Shown: one piece after another, positions 1 to 5,719 of the stretch
Position numbering within the stretch: the stretch's first letter is position 1
Layout: every line of letters begins with the position of its first letter
Assembly: GCA_002506755.1 (NCBI GenBank)
Contig: DAYD01000012.1
Span: 1 to 8,895 of the forward strand
DNA from: Euryarchaeota archaeon UBA462
GTDB lineage: Archaea; Thermoplasmatota; Poseidoniia; Poseidoniales; Thalassarchaeaceae
DNA: 8,895 nt
Direction: 5' to 3'
Program-made: the position numbers and the translations under genes
The notes under the pieces: model-generated
What the model saw: the letters and a program-made list of their open reading frames with translations, nothing else
The model's database searches: none
Told to the model about the DNA's origin: nothing

Positions 1-138
1 TTGGAAGTAGGGAGGCCTAGATTGTCCCAGATATACAACTCACTCCACAAGTCGGGAATCCTGTCAGTTCGAAAGGAAGGCCGGAGCAGGATGTTTAGGC
101 TCAGTCAAGCGGCCTCCGACTTACTTGGCGAGGCGTGA
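1..138 (+). CDS. C-terminal end of a winged-helix-like protein (5' partial)
   Basis: The reading frame is open from the first base to TGA at 136-138 and gives 45 residues, so only the C-terminus of a gene starting outside the window is present. The peptide has a helix-turn-helix look: PRLSQIYNSLHKSGIL resembles a recognition helix followed by a Leu/Ile-rich turn. Next comes a basic beta-wing-like stretch (VRKEGRSRMFRLS) and a short final helix. This is typical of a winged-helix DNA-binding domain of the MarR/ArsR kind, and the Arg/Lys content agrees. The stop overlaps the start of the DUF357 gene (TGATG), so the two are probably co-transcribed and translationally coupled. The family cannot be named from a 45-residue tail. 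It could also be a winged helix at the end of a larger enzyme or ATPase. Confidence 0.6.
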   Translation: MEVGRPRLSQIYNSLHKSGILSVRKEGRSRMFRLSQAASDLLGEA

Positions 139-428
139 TGATGTCGGAAGTTATCACTATCGAAAAAATTGAGAGTTACCTGGAGTTAACCGCGAAGGCC
201 AGGGCCAAAGTCACGCCAAAAACCAGCAGCGAAGAGGATGAGAAGAGGCTTAAAGTGATGATGAGGATGTGTGACGATTACGTATCAGATGCTACGCACT
301 TCGCCTCTAAGGGGGATCTAGTAAGTGCCTTCGGGGCAATAAACTATGCTCATGCATGGCTGGATGCAGCAGTAAGGATAGGTCTGATGGATGGGCATGG
401 AGACGACAATCTTTTCACTCTGCCCTAG
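138..428 (+). CDS. DUF357 family protein
   Basis: A small (96-residue) archaeal protein of unknown biochemical function. The recognisable part is the C-terminal half, where a helix with DATHFASKGDLVSAFGAIN runs into YAHAWLDAAVRIGL. The (Y/D)A.(Y/H)F..KGD...A...I.YA..WLDA..R.GL pattern is, as I recall it, the signature of DUF357, a short all-helical archaeal family. The N-terminal part (ITIEKIESYLELTAKA) is also family-like. I chose ATG at 138, which overlaps the upstream TGA by one base. GTG at 135 and ATG at 141 are in frame and equally possible. A GAGG at about 130-133 could serve as a ribosome binding site. The gene ends in a TAG whose CTAG context is shared with the stop of the opposing PIN gene. 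The family match is fairly secure; its role is not known to me. Confidence 0.82.
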   Translation: MMSEVITIEKIESYLELTAKARAKVTPKTSSEEDEKRLKVMMRMCDDYVSDATHFASKGDLVSAFGAINYAHAWLDAAVRIGLMDGHGDDNLFTLP

Positions 429-787
429 GGACTTACCAATCTCAGGGAAGGTCCCGAGGTGACTTCGATGTATGAGCATCCTCGTTCAATAAGCCTCTTC
501 TTGAGGCCCCTATCTACCGTGAGTACCGGCCATGACATTCTAGAAGAAATAGACAATAGCTCGTCATCAGTGTGCCTTTCTCCCGATTCGATAATCTCGG
601 ATCTATTGTAAAGTAGGCTAAGTAGAAGCCTACCATTACTCTCGGACAACCGGTCGAGCTCACTCTTCACTCCCTTAGTGATCTTAAGCTCAGGATTTCC
701 TATCACGCTGCTTAGTGCGATATCAAGATTCAGGCCCGCATCGATTAGAGATGTCCAGCCGCAGGCATCAATTAGGATTGCCCCCAT
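425..787 (-). CDS. PIN-domain protein of the aIF2 gamma operon
   Basis: A 120-residue single-domain PIN-fold protein, probably a metal-dependent RNase or an rRNA-processing factor related to the Fcf1/Nob1 type. The acidic residues expected of the PIN active site are in place: D7 in ILIDACGW at the end of strand 1, E43 in KSELDRL, D74/D75 in HTDDELL and D92 in LTVDRGL. The length is normal for a minimal PIN domain. It starts 4 bases after the stop of the aIF2 gamma gene on the same strand, so it is the last gene of the rps6e-aIF2 gamma transcript. In many archaea a PIN gene occupies this position after aIF2 gamma, followed by rpoE and spt4; here nothing follows. There is no VapB-like antitoxin next to it, so a housekeeping RNA role is likelier than a VapC toxin. 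Its stop (CTA read on the + strand) overlaps that of the DUF357 gene. Confidence 0.85.
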   Translation of the reverse strand: MGAILIDACGWTSLIDAGLNLDIALSSVIGNPELKITKGVKSELDRLSESNGRLLLSLLYNRSEIIESGERHTDDELLSISSRMSWPVLTVDRGLKKRLIERGCSYIEVTSGPSLRLVSP

Positions 788-791
788 CTAA

Positions 792-2030
792 TCAACCCGA
801 AATCGTACCATGTCCGATGAGTCTCCACCTAGAACCAATTCTTCTGGAGAGGGTAATCCTACTTCCCTTCTTAGCGCAGATCGGGAGTCTAAGACTCAAT
901 GTGGCCTTCTTTCCTTTGATGTTGGATACCGTGCCCACACTGGTGGCTGTGGCGGAGTTAACCATCAGCATCTCGTTTGGCTGAAGTGGCCTTATGCCCC
1001 CGTCTCCTTCATCAGACCCAGAAACCATCTTCTCCAGAAGTTTCAGATCTAGCTTCAGCTCTTCCCATATTGGAGGGAGCTCACCCTCTCTGGCCATGAC
1101 TTGTCCAGATAAGTCGTCGGCCTTTGTCGTCAACGGATCCAGGGGTGTTGAAATCCCACAAAGGCCACCCGCATGAGCGGTATCAATACTCGTGCCACCG
1201 CCCTGGATTCCCTCGATCTTAGTGACCAGAGGCTCCCATCGTACCTTGTTTCCTTCCTGTGTCCTTCTGCCGGGAGCTATTAGGATATTATCACCTACGC
1301 TGAAGGACCCTTCTACGATGCTGCCGCCAATCACACCTCCTCTAAGTCCAGATGGTCTCGAACCGGGTCTGTTCACATCAAAGGAGCGAGCCACGTACAT
1401 CAGGCCACCCTCATCCTCCGATCTGTCAGGGGTTGGTATCGTACTCTCAATTGCTTCAATGAGGACATCAAGATTCACATCATGATGCGCGGAGACCGGG
1501 ATTATGGGTGCATCTTCTGCGATCGTTCCGCTGACGAAATCCTTTATTTCATTGAAAGACTCGATAGCCCTTTCTTTGCTGACTATGTCTATCTTGTTCT
1601 GAACCACTACTATGTTCTCTATACCCGCAATCTCAAGTGCCGCCAGATGCTCCCTTGTCTGGGGCTGGGGACATTTTTCTGTGGCGGCAACAAGAAGAAG
1701 AGCTCCGTCCATGATCGAAGCTCCAGATATCATCACAGCCATCAAAGTCTCGTGACCCGGTGCATCTACGAAGGAAGCAACTCTGAGCAGCTCCCCCTCT
1801 CCTTTGTCCCCCTCGGGATGTTTTCCCTCAGAGTAGTGTATTCCATCTGAAGTCTTGTAGAAAGCCGTGTCTGCGTAGCCAAGCTTTATGCTAATGCCAC
1901 GCTTTCTTTCTTCGGAATGTGTATCAGTCCAAGTTCCCGAAAGAGCTTGGGTCAGGGTTGTCTTTCCATGGTCGACGTGACCCACCATTCCGATGTTTAC
2001 TTCGGGCTGCTTGCTGGTATTTTTGGTCAG
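792..2030 (-). CDS. eif2g: translation initiation factor aIF2 subunit gamma (probable CTG start)
   Basis: GTPase subunit of the heterotrimer that brings initiator Met-tRNA to the small ribosomal subunit. In the 412-residue form, the motifs are the P-loop GHVDHGKT (17-24), switch I region IKLGYAD (about 48-54), DAPGHE (89-94), NKID (145-148) and SAH (180-182). Two beta-barrel domains follow, with the typical RSFDVNRPG, GGVIGGSI and SRRIGSRWRLIG segments. An ATG at 1988 would start inside beta-strand 1, directly before the P-loop. The family-typical QPEVNIG lies upstream of it in the same frame, and the frame is closed by TAA at 2031-2033. The only start-like codon between them is CTG at 2030-2028. 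It is preceded by GGGGTGAT with a 5-base spacer, and it gives the usual length of about 411-415 residues. The region between switch I and DAPGHE (about 55-86) has no cysteine, so the zinc knuckle of most homologues is absent. The gene starts 18 bases after the rps6e stop. Confidence 0.95.
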   Translation of the reverse strand: MTKNTSKQPEVNIGMVGHVDHGKTTLTQALSGTWTDTHSEERKRGISIKLGYADTAFYKTSDGIHYSEGKHPEGDKGEGELLRVASFVDAPGHETLMAVMISGASIMDGALLLVAATEKCPQPQTREHLAALEIAGIENIVVVQNKIDIVSKERAIESFNEIKDFVSGTIAEDAPIIPVSAHHDVNLDVLIEAIESTIPTPDRSEDEGGLMYVARSFDVNRPGSRPSGLRGGVIGGSIVEGSFSVGDNILIAPGRRTQEGNKVRWEPLVTKIEGIQGGGTSIDTAHAGGLCGISTPLDPLTTKADDLSGQVMAREGELPPIWEELKLDLKLLEKMVSGSDEGDGGIRPLQPNEMLMVNSATATSVGTVSNIKGKKATLSLRLPICAKKGSRITLSRRIGSRWRLIGHGTISG

Positions 2031-2035
2031 TTACA

Positions 2036-2043
2036 ATCACCCC
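2036..2043 (-). promoter_or_regulatory. Shine-Dalgarno site that decides the CTG start of aIF2 gamma
   Basis: Read on the minus strand the sequence is GGGGTGAT, whose GGTGAT matches the standard 16S 3' tail complement (AGGAGGTGAT) at six positions. Then come TGTAA and CTG, where the TAA is in frame with the gene. The site lies in the 18 bases between the rps6e stop and the CTG. The ATG at 1988 has no comparable site at a suitable distance. This supports initiation at CTG. Confidence 0.6.
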
Positions 2044-2048
2044 AGTCG

Positions 2049-2540
2049 TCACTCCTCTTCTCCAGAGGTTTGTTCGACTGCGGCCTCCTCTCCGTCAATG
2101 ACTGCTGCAAGGGACCTCTTGCCGGACTCCACTACCTTGAGATTAATTTGTCGGGTGTCTTGACTGATTACATTTCCTCGGAGATTCCTCCTCCTCCTCA
2201 AACCGTCGTACTTGTATCGGTACTCTTTGCTGTTCTTATTGACGTACTTCTTGCCCTTGTAACCAATTCCGGCTGTGATTAGTACTGATTTCACCCCTGA
2301 TCCATCGAGATCAGGCCGCATTGGCCTCCCGGTGATGTCCGATCCTCCTGTTATCTCGAGTTTATATCCAGTAAGGGCGCTATCCCCCTCTCCTACGAAC
2401 ATCCCATCTACGGAATCGCCAATCTTCTTACCAAGGAAGTGGTTGTAATTGGCCCCCGATATTTCCATCGAGTAAGACTTTCCTTCCGAACTGGGTTTAG
2501 TGTCATTGACAACTGCCTTGAATGACTGTTCCCCTGCCAT
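2049..2540 (-). CDS. rps6e: 30S ribosomal protein eS6 (S6e)
   Basis: Small-subunit ribosomal protein shared by archaea and eukaryotes. Family landmarks are visible: LGKKIGDSVDG near residues 36-46, YKLEITGGSDITGRPMRPD near 59-77, a Lys/Arg-rich centre (DGLRRRRNLRGNVIS, about 112-126) that would contact rRNA, and ISQDTRQINLKVVESG after it. At 163 residues it is somewhat longer than the usual archaeal protein of about 125-135. The excess lies mainly in the N-terminal third and in an acidic tail rich in Glu (about 147-163). The ATG has a clear ribosome binding site: GAGGTG (minus strand, 2551-2546) with a 5-base spacer. The pairing with aIF2 gamma downstream is the classical archaeal gene order. 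The 71-base gap from cdc6 holds a TATA-like element, so rps6e probably has its own promoter. Confidence 0.95.
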   Translation of the reverse strand: MAGEQSFKAVVNDTKPSSEGKSYSMEISGANYNHFLGKKIGDSVDGMFVGEGDSALTGYKLEITGGSDITGRPMRPDLDGSGVKSVLITAGIGYKGKKYVNKNSKEYRYKYDGLRRRRNLRGNVISQDTRQINLKVVESGKRSLAAVIDGEEAAVEQTSGEEE

Positions 2541-2575
2541 CTCCGCACCTCAGACGCCACACCGACATGAGACCC

Positions 2576-2582
2576 CTATAAG
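2576..2582 (-). promoter_or_regulatory. TATA-like element of the rps6e operon
   Basis: In the 71-base gap between cdc6 and rps6e the minus strand reads CTTATAG, centred about 38 bases before the rps6e ATG. Transcription starting about 25 bases after it would give a leader of roughly 13 bases that still carries the GAGGTG ribosome binding site. The assignment rests on spacing and composition only. Confidence 0.4.
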
Positions 2583-2611
2583 AGCGGTTCGGAGTTAATT
2601 ACGACGGCCTA

Positions 2612-3787
2612 TCAGCCAATGAGGTCCCTTTCTATTCTAGCTTCTAGAACGGCTGGAGCAGTATTGGGCATCGTGATGTATTGGGTGCGTCCTCTTCCTC
2701 GGTTCGAATTAGATGTTCTTCTCACAATTAGCCCCTCAGACTCGAGGTGCTTCATGTGCTTCCAAAATGTGGTGTACCCCATAGCCTTCATCCCGGTCTC
2801 CTCACAGACTAACTCGTATAGCTTCCTAGCATCTCCACTGGACACCTCATCGGCTTTCTTCAGCCTCCTACTTATTCCAAGCAGAACCAACTTCTGGTGC
2901 ACACTAAGATCGTCTACCTGGCTTGGCTCTACTGAGGCTTCTCTAATTGAACTAGGATGTACATCGTCCTCAGTAACCTCGTTCCTTCCATCCTTCTCAG
3001 TCCTTCTGATGGCCGCCTCAAGGAGCTCCAATGCCATCCTCGCATCACCTCCAGCATCTGAGGCGAAAGACCCGATCTTATTCAGGGCGCCATCTGAAAC
3101 CGAGCCGGGCCTACACGAGGCCTCATATCGCTGCCTGGCGATCCTCACGAGATCATCGGGCCCATACGGATTCAAGGTTAGGGTATTGCTAGCACCCAAC
3201 CTCGACTTCACTGCCTTTTCAAATAGAGTGAATAGAGTCATGTCTTGACTCACTAGGATCAGGGAGACAGAACCCCCCTCTTCTTGTCCTTCGTCTATCC
3301 TAAGCAGCTTGTATATCAGGTCCGAACTGTCCCTGCGAATCAGTACATCGACCTCGTCCAAAATAAGAAGAAGATGGTTATTGTGGGCTTTGAGATTTCT
3401 TCTGATTCCCTGTATAATCTCTCCAGAGCTAAATCCCCTCTCCGGATGACCCGAGTCAAGTGACAGAGCAAGTTGCTGTAACACTTGAGATGTTGAAGGG
3501 TGATTTCTGCAATTAACGTGGGAAATTGTCACCTTCCTCCTCCCCTCTAACTTTGTAGAAAGATCAAGGTAAAATCTACGCGTTAGAACAGTCTTACCCG
3601 ATCCGACATTACCAGTCACCACTGCCCTGCAACTTACTCCATCCCCCTCGATTCCCATGAAAATCGATGCTAATTCCCCTAATTCGGAATCTCTTCCGAC
3701 TAGTCTAGGAGGGACCCAGTCGAAGGATAATGGCTCCTTGGTCAACAAAACATTGCCCGCACCTATCCTGTCCAAGTATTCCGCCAT
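2612..3787 (-). CDS. orc1/cdc6: Orc1/Cdc6 replication initiator
   Basis: AAA+ ATPase that recognises replication origins in archaea and helps load the MCM helicase. Domain order: a short N-terminal arm; an AAA+ core with PPRLVGRDSEL (26-36), Walker A GNVGSGKT (59-66) and Walker B LLLILDEVD (139-147); a sensor 1 position at S180-Q181-D182, where many homologues have SND; a likely arginine finger in KSRLG (194-198); and a lid with sensor 2 GGDARMALELL (246-256). A C-terminal winged helix spans about 293-372, with TFWKHMKHLESEGLI as the recognition region and RRTSNSNRGRGRTQY as the wing. The 391-residue length is normal for the family. The ATG at 3787 has no Shine-Dalgarno sequence, and a TATA-like TAATAA lies 25 bases upstream, so the transcript is probably leaderless. 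Such genes often sit next to an origin, but I found no convincing origin recognition box in either flank. Confidence 0.95.
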   Translation of the reverse strand: MAEYLDRIGAGNVLLTKEPLSFDWVPPRLVGRDSELGELASIFMGIEGDGVSCRAVVTGNVGSGKTVLTRRFYLDLSTKLEGRRKVTISHVNCRNHPSTSQVLQQLALSLDSGHPERGFSSGEIIQGIRRNLKAHNNHLLLILDEVDVLIRRDSSDLIYKLLRIDEGQEEGGSVSLILVSQDMTLFTLFEKAVKSRLGASNTLTLNPYGPDDLVRIARQRYEASCRPGSVSDGALNKIGSFASDAGGDARMALELLEAAIRRTEKDGRNEVTEDDVHPSSIREASVEPSQVDDLSVHQKLVLLGISRRLKKADEVSSGDARKLYELVCEETGMKAMGYTTFWKHMKHLESEGLIVRRTSNSNRGRGRTQYITMPNTAPAVLEARIERDLIG

Positions 3788-3801
3788 AGAAACTTTCTAT
3801 G

Positions 3802-3839
3802 TTCTGACGTTATTAGACATATTCTGTCCGAATTCAGAA
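3802..3839. repeat. nested inverted repeat upstream of cdc6
   Basis: In the cdc6/gene A divergent spacer, outer arms TTCTGA (3802-3807) and TCAGAA (3834-3839) enclose inner arms GACA (3816-3819) and TGTC (3825-3828). The spacing is not symmetrical: 8 bases on the left between outer and inner arms, 5 on the right. The repeat covers the likely cdc6 core promoter, so it could be an operator for autoregulation or a protein-binding dyad. Short arms like these can occur by chance. Confidence 0.35.
3810..3815 (-). promoter_or_regulatory. TATA-like element of cdc6
   Basis: The minus strand reads TAATAA, centred 25 bases before the cdc6 ATG. This is the spacing expected for a transcript starting at or next to the start codon, and no ribosome binding site precedes the ATG. 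It lies inside the inverted repeat at 3802-3839. Confidence 0.4.
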
Positions 3840-3928
3840 ATTCTCCCTTTCACGGTAGTTTGAATGCAAAGACTTTCGGTGTTTTGATAGGCTCTAGCGC
3901 CCCAGCGTAGTCCAAGGGAGGGGAGGAG

Positions 3929-4819
3929 ATGATCAGAAGGGCCATCAAGGAACCCACTGGTACAAGCATTATTTCAGCTTCGTTTCTAGCACTCTTTGAA
4001 TTGATAAACAGCTCAGGATACTCCGATAACGTGGCCATAAGGGCCGGCTTGATAGAAAATACTCCGGTAGCAGGGGAGAAACTGGTCGTTCCGACCACTC
4101 TTTCATTCGATGTTTGGGGCGAGTTAAAAATCGGAACAATAGATTACGCAATCGTGCTATTCTTGGCTTATACTCTTGCAGGGATGTACCTATACAGGCC
4201 AGGGTGGGATGATAATCAAAAGATGCAAGACAGAATATTCGCTATCAAATCTATCAGGTGGATAAGATTTGGAACTATTTCTCTTATTGTTGCATTGATG
4301 TTTACCGCAAATATGGGCGGATACTTTGCAGATATGTGGACTAACGTCACAGGAGAAACTAAACAGGGATACTTTTGGAGGGAAGGAGGATCTTGGGGCT
4401 TTCAAGAATTTACTTGGGGTATTGTAGAGGTTTTGCAACTTGTCTTCTTATACTCAATTTTCCTTTATTCGATCTGGAATGGAATAGAAATAGATGGTTC
4501 TAAGCTGAACCCGATACCAGATAACAGGAATTTCATTGAGAGGATTTGGGGTGGAATCAAACAAGCCGAGAGGGACCAGAGAACCGACATCGAGTTGGGC
4601 GCAGTTAAGGCGAACAAATCATTCACCAAGCTTGTTAATTTGCTTGGAGCGGCAGCATCACTCAATCTTGCAGCCGCATCCTTGGACGAGGGGAACGTCA
4701 AAGGTGCTTTCAACAAATGGAAGAACTTGACTCATAAGAAGGGCAAGCAACATGCTCATTGGTCCGGACTCTCGGAATCGTTAGACCAAGCTGGAAGCTT
4801 CGCCGAGGAGGAGGAATGA
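3929..4819 (+). CDS. gene A: multi-pass membrane protein with cytoplasmic TPR-like tail, unrecognised
   Basis: A 296-residue protein I cannot assign to a family. Hydrophobic segments lie at about 70-89, 113-132 and 160-183, with a weaker one at about 12-28 after the basic MIRRAIK. The Lys/Arg-rich loop between the first two strong segments suggests that the long C-terminal part (about 187-296) is cytoplasmic. On that reading, the Trp/Gly-rich loop at 133-159 faces outside. The tail holds a TPR-like module from G255 through A260, K265, L267, W278 and G280, then ends in EEEE. The same module with identical spacing is in genes B and C. ATG at 3929 is the first possible start after an in-frame TAG at 3908-3910, and it has a strong purine-rich site (GGGAGGGGAGGAG) directly before it. 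The gene is first of four same-strand genes and divergent from cdc6. It is probably the membrane anchor of a complex with B and C. Confidence 0.75.
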   Translation: MIRRAIKEPTGTSIISASFLALFELINSSGYSDNVAIRAGLIENTPVAGEKLVVPTTLSFDVWGELKIGTIDYAIVLFLAYTLAGMYLYRPGWDDNQKMQDRIFAIKSIRWIRFGTISLIVALMFTANMGGYFADMWTNVTGETKQGYFWREGGSWGFQEFTWGIVEVLQLVFLYSIFLYSIWNGIEIDGSKLNPIPDNRNFIERIWGGIKQAERDQRTDIELGAVKANKSFTKLVNLLGAAASLNLAAASLDEGNVKGAFNKWKNLTHKKGKQHAHWSGLSESLDQAGSFAEEEE

Positions 4820-4881
4820 ACTTACAATCGGCGGGTTAAAGCCAATGAGTTCTATCGAGTAAAAATGGGAGCGGACTGGTA

Positions 4882-5628
4882 ATGGCAGAAGAACTAAATC
4901 GAGAGCAAGTCACTGAGAGAATGCAGGCCATATTCAGGTCCTCCCTAGAAGGAGATGAGCTGGATAAGGCCCTTTCATCCATAGACAAGAGACTGGATAA
5001 GTTTGAGGGCAAGTGGGATGGCCTGATCAAGTGGGCAGAAACCAAATATGGCAAGCCACAAGAAATTCCTGATTCGGCCGATTCAGAGGATAATCAAGCC
5101 GAGGAGCCCAAGAAGAAGAGAGGGATGTTTGGTTTTGGAAAGAAAAAGGAACAAGCATCAGCCGATTCTGGACAGCCCGATGAGCCAGAAGCAGCCAAAG
5201 AGGAGCCTGCCAACCAAGAAGAAAAATCGGAAATATCGAGGGAGGAAGCAACACAGAAACTCGAATCGATATTTACCTCTTCTCTAGAGGGCGAAGAGCT
5301 GGAAAAGATGCTAGACAGCATACCTCAGAGGCTGGACAAATTTGAGGGGAAATGGCCCAAACTAATACTTTGGGCAGAGGGGAAGTTTCCCGCTTCAACT
5401 CCAGAGGAGTCTGTAGTCGAAGAACAAGTTGAAAGCGGGGGGATTGAGGAGACCTTACAGCTTATAATCGGGGGAAATCCAGAAGCAGCTCTCTCCAATC
5501 TAAAGAAAATGGTCGCTGAAAACCCATCAGATGCTGATGCATGGCGAGGCATGGCTTCCTGCTTCTCTTCGATGGGTATGACGGGCAGGTCAGAGGCCTG
5601 CGAACAAAAAGCCGAGACCCTAGCATAG
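4882..5628 (+). CDS. gene B: duplicated 50-residue module plus TPR-like C-terminus, unrecognised
   Basis: A 248-residue protein with no signal peptide or membrane helix, so probably cytoplasmic. Residues 7-56 and 120-169 are two copies of one helical module. Both contain SSLEG(D/E)EL, RLDKFEGKW and WAE.K, and a hand alignment without gaps gives 31 identities in 50. The linker (57-119) is Glu/Pro/Ser-rich with a basic patch around KKKRGMFGFGKKK (77-89), which could bind nucleic acid or lipid. The C-terminal part (about 188-248) is TPR-like, with G198, N199, A203, K208, M210, W221 and G223 matching the tails of A and C. ATG at 4882 follows ACTGGTA; there is no strong Shine-Dalgarno sequence. 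The gene lies 62 bases after A and 91 before C on the same strand. I do not recognise the 50-residue module, and no enzymatic motif is visible. An adaptor or scaffold role is an inference. Confidence 0.75.
   Translation: MAEELNREQVTERMQAIFRSSLEGDELDKALSSIDKRLDKFEGKWDGLIKWAETKYGKPQEIPDSADSEDNQAEEPKKKRGMFGFGKKKEQASADSGQPDEPEAAKEEPANQEEKSEISREEATQKLESIFTSSLEGEELEKMLDSIPQRLDKFEGKWPKLILWAEGKFPASTPEESVVEEQVESGGIEETLQLIIGGNPEAALSNLKKMVAENPSDADAWRGMASCFSSMGMTGRSEACEQKAETLA
4900..5049 (+). repeat. first copy of the 50-residue module in gene B
   Basis: This encodes residues 7-56 of gene B. It aligns without gaps to 5239-5388, with 31 of 50 residues identical by eye. DNA identity is clearly lower than protein identity, so the duplication is old and kept by selection on the protein. 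Confidence 0.85.
5239..5388 (+). repeat. second copy of the 50-residue module in gene B
   Basis: This encodes residues 120-169 of gene B. Positions kept between the copies include the IF, SSLEG, EL, RLDKFEGKW, LI and WAE residues. Variable positions are mostly conservative (D/E, K/R, M/L, Y/F). Confidence 0.85.
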
Positions 5629-5650
5629 GATCGACCCAATAATTTCCGCC

Positions 5651-5655
5651 TTTTT
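5651..5655 (+). terminator. T-run after gene B
   Basis: A run of five T (CCTTTTTATCC) lies 23 bases after the stop of gene B. Archaeal RNA polymerase can stop at such runs without a hairpin. It would separate gene B transcripts from those of gene C, which has its own TATA-like element downstream. A five-base run is weak evidence. Confidence 0.3.
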
Positions 5656-5677
5656 ATCCGGAATCCCCATGGGCCAC

Positions 5678-5685
5678 AATTAAAT
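5678..5685 (+). promoter_or_regulatory. TATA-like element of gene C
   Basis: AATTAAAT is centred about 38 bases before the ATG of gene C, the same distance as for rps6e and gene D in this window. It would give a leader of about 12 bases. The palindrome at 5691-5700 lies just downstream, between this element and the expected start of transcription. Confidence 0.4.
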
Positions 5686-5690
5686 GTGAG

Positions 5691-5700
5691 GCGATATCGC
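5691..5700. promoter_or_regulatory. 10-base perfect palindrome, possible operator of gene C
   Basis: GCGATATCGC is a perfect palindrome lying 6-15 bases downstream of the TATA-like element and 20-29 bases before the start codon. A repressor dimer bound here would block polymerase. No second copy was seen in the other spacers of the cassette. Confidence 0.3.
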
Positions 5701-5719
5701 AGGCTAACTGGTAGTTCAC

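Noticed and set aside
135..137. GTG at 135 as the start of the DUF357 gene
   Set aside because: It adds one residue only; the ATG at 138 overlaps the upstream stop in the usual TGATG way.
425..787. PIN protein as a VapC toxin with the adjacent DUF357 gene as antitoxin
   Set aside because: The two genes are convergent, not co-transcribed. DUF357 has no DNA-binding antitoxin domain that I can see, and the PIN gene belongs to the conserved aIF2 gamma operon.
2835..2848. CTCCACTGGACAC, similar to the core of an archaeal origin recognition box
   Set aside because: It lies inside the cdc6 coding region, is a single copy, lacks the following G-rich element, and is explained by the codons of a normal protein segment.
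2619..3248. A 209-codon open frame on the + strand opposite cdc6
   Set aside because: It lies entirely antisense to an unmistakable Orc1/Cdc6 gene. Its Ser/Leu-rich, low-information peptide is what reversed codons of such a gene give.
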